DNA of 64,000 bases from Fidelibacterota bacterium (GTDB taxonomy: Bacteria; Pseudomonadota; Alphaproteobacteria; Rhodospirillales; Rhodospirillaceae): positions 1 through 64,000 of the forward strand of contig CANJMF010000001.1 of assembly GCA_947475895.1 (NCBI GenBank), given 5' to 3'. The first letter of the stretch is position 1. Every line of letters starts with the position of its first letter. The notes beneath the pieces are model-generated. The model was not told where the DNA came from. It saw only the letters and a list, made by a program, of their open reading frames with translations, and ran no database searches. The position numbers were made by a program, and so were the translations under genes. Shown here piece after piece: positions 63,274 through 64,000 of the stretch.

Positions 63274-63833
63274 GCACACCGCGCCCACTCAACCCCGCGC
63301 TTTACGGCGTGCGGCAACTGATAAAATTTAAGCTCGAGGCCTGGGCCTATTTCGATAAATCGCTGGCGGGTTTCTGGGCCTCTTTCTTGCCTGCAATCAT
63401 CCTCGCGCCCTTTTTGTTTGCTCACGAACTTTATCAATTCAACAATGGCGCATCGAAGCTGAGCCTGATGGCGTTCGTTATTGTGCGCGTCCTCGCGTAC
63501 GTCGTTTCGTGGACGTTATTTCCGTTTGCGATGCTTTACATTGTGCAGCTGTTACAGCGGTCTCATCGCTATTTCTGGCACCTGGTGCCGTACAATTGGC
63601 TCCAGTTGCCCCTCGGGCTTGTTCTCTACTCAATTTATCTCTTGGCTGATGGTGGCGCGATACCAGTAGCCGTTGCGAGTTATGCCGAACTGGGTGCCCT
63701 CGTCATCACCGCGATCTACGGAACATTCATCGCCGGTGTGGGTCTGCAGGTAACGACTGGAACGGCGCTGAGCCTCGTCGTGCTGGACCTGGTTCTCGGC
63801 ATGATCACCAGCGAACTGATCTCGCGCATTTAG
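63270..63833 (+). CDS. Four-helix membrane protein of unknown function
   Basis: A 187-residue protein with about four membrane helices (residues 35-52, 65-90, 105-125, 132-160). It begins at GTG 63270, overlapping dapE. Not recognised; the position between dapE and truA is seen for similar proteins in other alphaproteobacteria as far as I recall. Its TAG stop and the truA stop share TTAG. Confidence 0.7.
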   Translation: MSTPRPLNPALYGVRQLIKFKLEAWAYFDKSLAGFWASFLPAIILAPFLFAHELYQFNNGASKLSLMAFVIVRVLAYVVSWTLFPFAMLYIVQLLQRSHRYFWHLVPYNWLQLPLGLVLYSIYLLADGGAIPVAVASYAELGALVITAIYGTFIAGVGLQVTTGTALSLVVLDLVLGMITSELISRI

Positions 63834-64000
63834 TATTTGACGCCGATGAGATAAAGCCCGTCGGGTGGCGCGGTTGGCCCGCCGGCCGAGCGATCGCGGG
63901 CCTCGAGCGCACGGGCCACATCGCGCACTTTCCATTTGCCCTCGCCGACCATTTTCAAAGTTCCGACCATATTGCGGACCTGGTGATGCAGGAACGAGCG
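63830..64000 (-). CDS. truA: tRNA pseudouridine(38-40) synthase, C-terminal part (gene runs off the window)
   Basis: The last 56 codons and stop of a gene read from the right edge on the minus strand. The protein end [18 protein letters not shown] matches the TruA block containing the conserved HHQVRNMVG run, and it finishes with [12 protein letters not shown], a standard TruA terminus. The start and catalytic Asp are outside the window. It follows the dapE neighbourhood as expected. Its stop overlaps the plus-strand gene by 4 bases. Confidence 0.93.
   Translation of the reverse strand, partial: RSFLHHQVRNMVGTLKMVGEGKWKVRDVARALEARDRSAGGPTAPPDGLYLIGVKY

Overview
The window reads as a stretch of chromosome from an alphaproteobacterium. 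It is GC-rich and densely coding. The gene orders guaB-rsmB-guaA, ppx-rlmE and rpmH-rnpA-yidD-yidC-engB-argB followed by dapD-dapE-truA, the DUF2336 protein and the NodT-type efflux lipoprotein are all typical of that class. I cannot name a genus. There is no rRNA, CRISPR array, insertion sequence, transposase or phage gene, and two tRNA genes are present (Gln-CUG and Arg-ACG).

Layout. 1-7.6 kb: a noncoding left edge with repeats, then purine and RNA-modification genes on the minus strand (guaB, rsmB, guaA; ppx, rlmE) with one CgeB-like glycosyltransferase. 7.8-15.5 kb: tRNA-Gln, a phospholipase-D/cardiolipin synthase, a MipA/OmpV porin, a class-C beta-lactamase-fold hydrolase, an O-acetylhomoserine sulfhydrylase and a TPR/glycosyltransferase protein. 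15.8-19.7 kb: a membrane-anchored trypsin-like protease followed by the overlapping MoxR-DUF58-VWA (Bat-like) operon. 19.8-28.0 kb: the most unusual region, nine genes that look like one pathway. They are a zinc-ADH-like dehydrogenase, a divergent pyruvoyl-tetrahydropterin-synthase homologue, a GT4 glycosyltransferase, a SAM methyltransferase, a RibD-type reductase, a GTP cyclohydrolase II with a dead RibB-like domain, a creatininase-family amidohydrolase, an LtaS-like membrane phosphotransferase and a CDP-alcohol phosphatidyltransferase. 28.1-35.4 kb: an orphan TolC-like lipoprotein, MsrA, a MoaD-like/Asp-box-propeller/SDR operon, an FkbM methyltransferase and glycosyltransferase-like operon with a 23-residue membrane peptide, GFA and YccF proteins. 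35.6-46.4 kb: IlvA, a class-3 asparaginase, an isochorismatase-like hydrolase, small proteins, a nucleotide-exchange-type transporter, a receiver protein whose phosphoacceptor Asp is Glu, a ferredoxin-reductase-type flavoprotein and an ABC exporter. 46.5-52.0 kb: a CHRD protein, tRNA-Arg, a coiled-coil lipoprotein, panC-panB and a histidine kinase translationally coupled to a 27-residue membrane peptide. 52.2-64 kb: the rpmH-to-truA housekeeping run, interrupted by three minus-strand genes (GGDEF cyclase, DUF2336, pentapeptide-like membrane protein); truA runs off the right edge.

How the genes work together. Most of the window is housekeeping: GMP synthesis, rRNA modification, membrane-protein insertion, arginine/lysine/pantothenate/methionine/isoleucine metabolism. 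The 19.8-28.0 kb cluster recruits riboflavin- and pterin-type chemistry (cyclohydrolase, reductase, amidohydrolase, pterin-synthase fold) and adds glycosyl, methyl and lipid-headgroup transferases. This suggests a dedicated modified pyrimidine or pterin-like product, possibly membrane-linked, rather than ordinary riboflavin synthesis. That is the best candidate here for an undescribed system. Many start codons were reassigned by eye from ribosome-binding sites and conserved N-termini, as stated in each entry.
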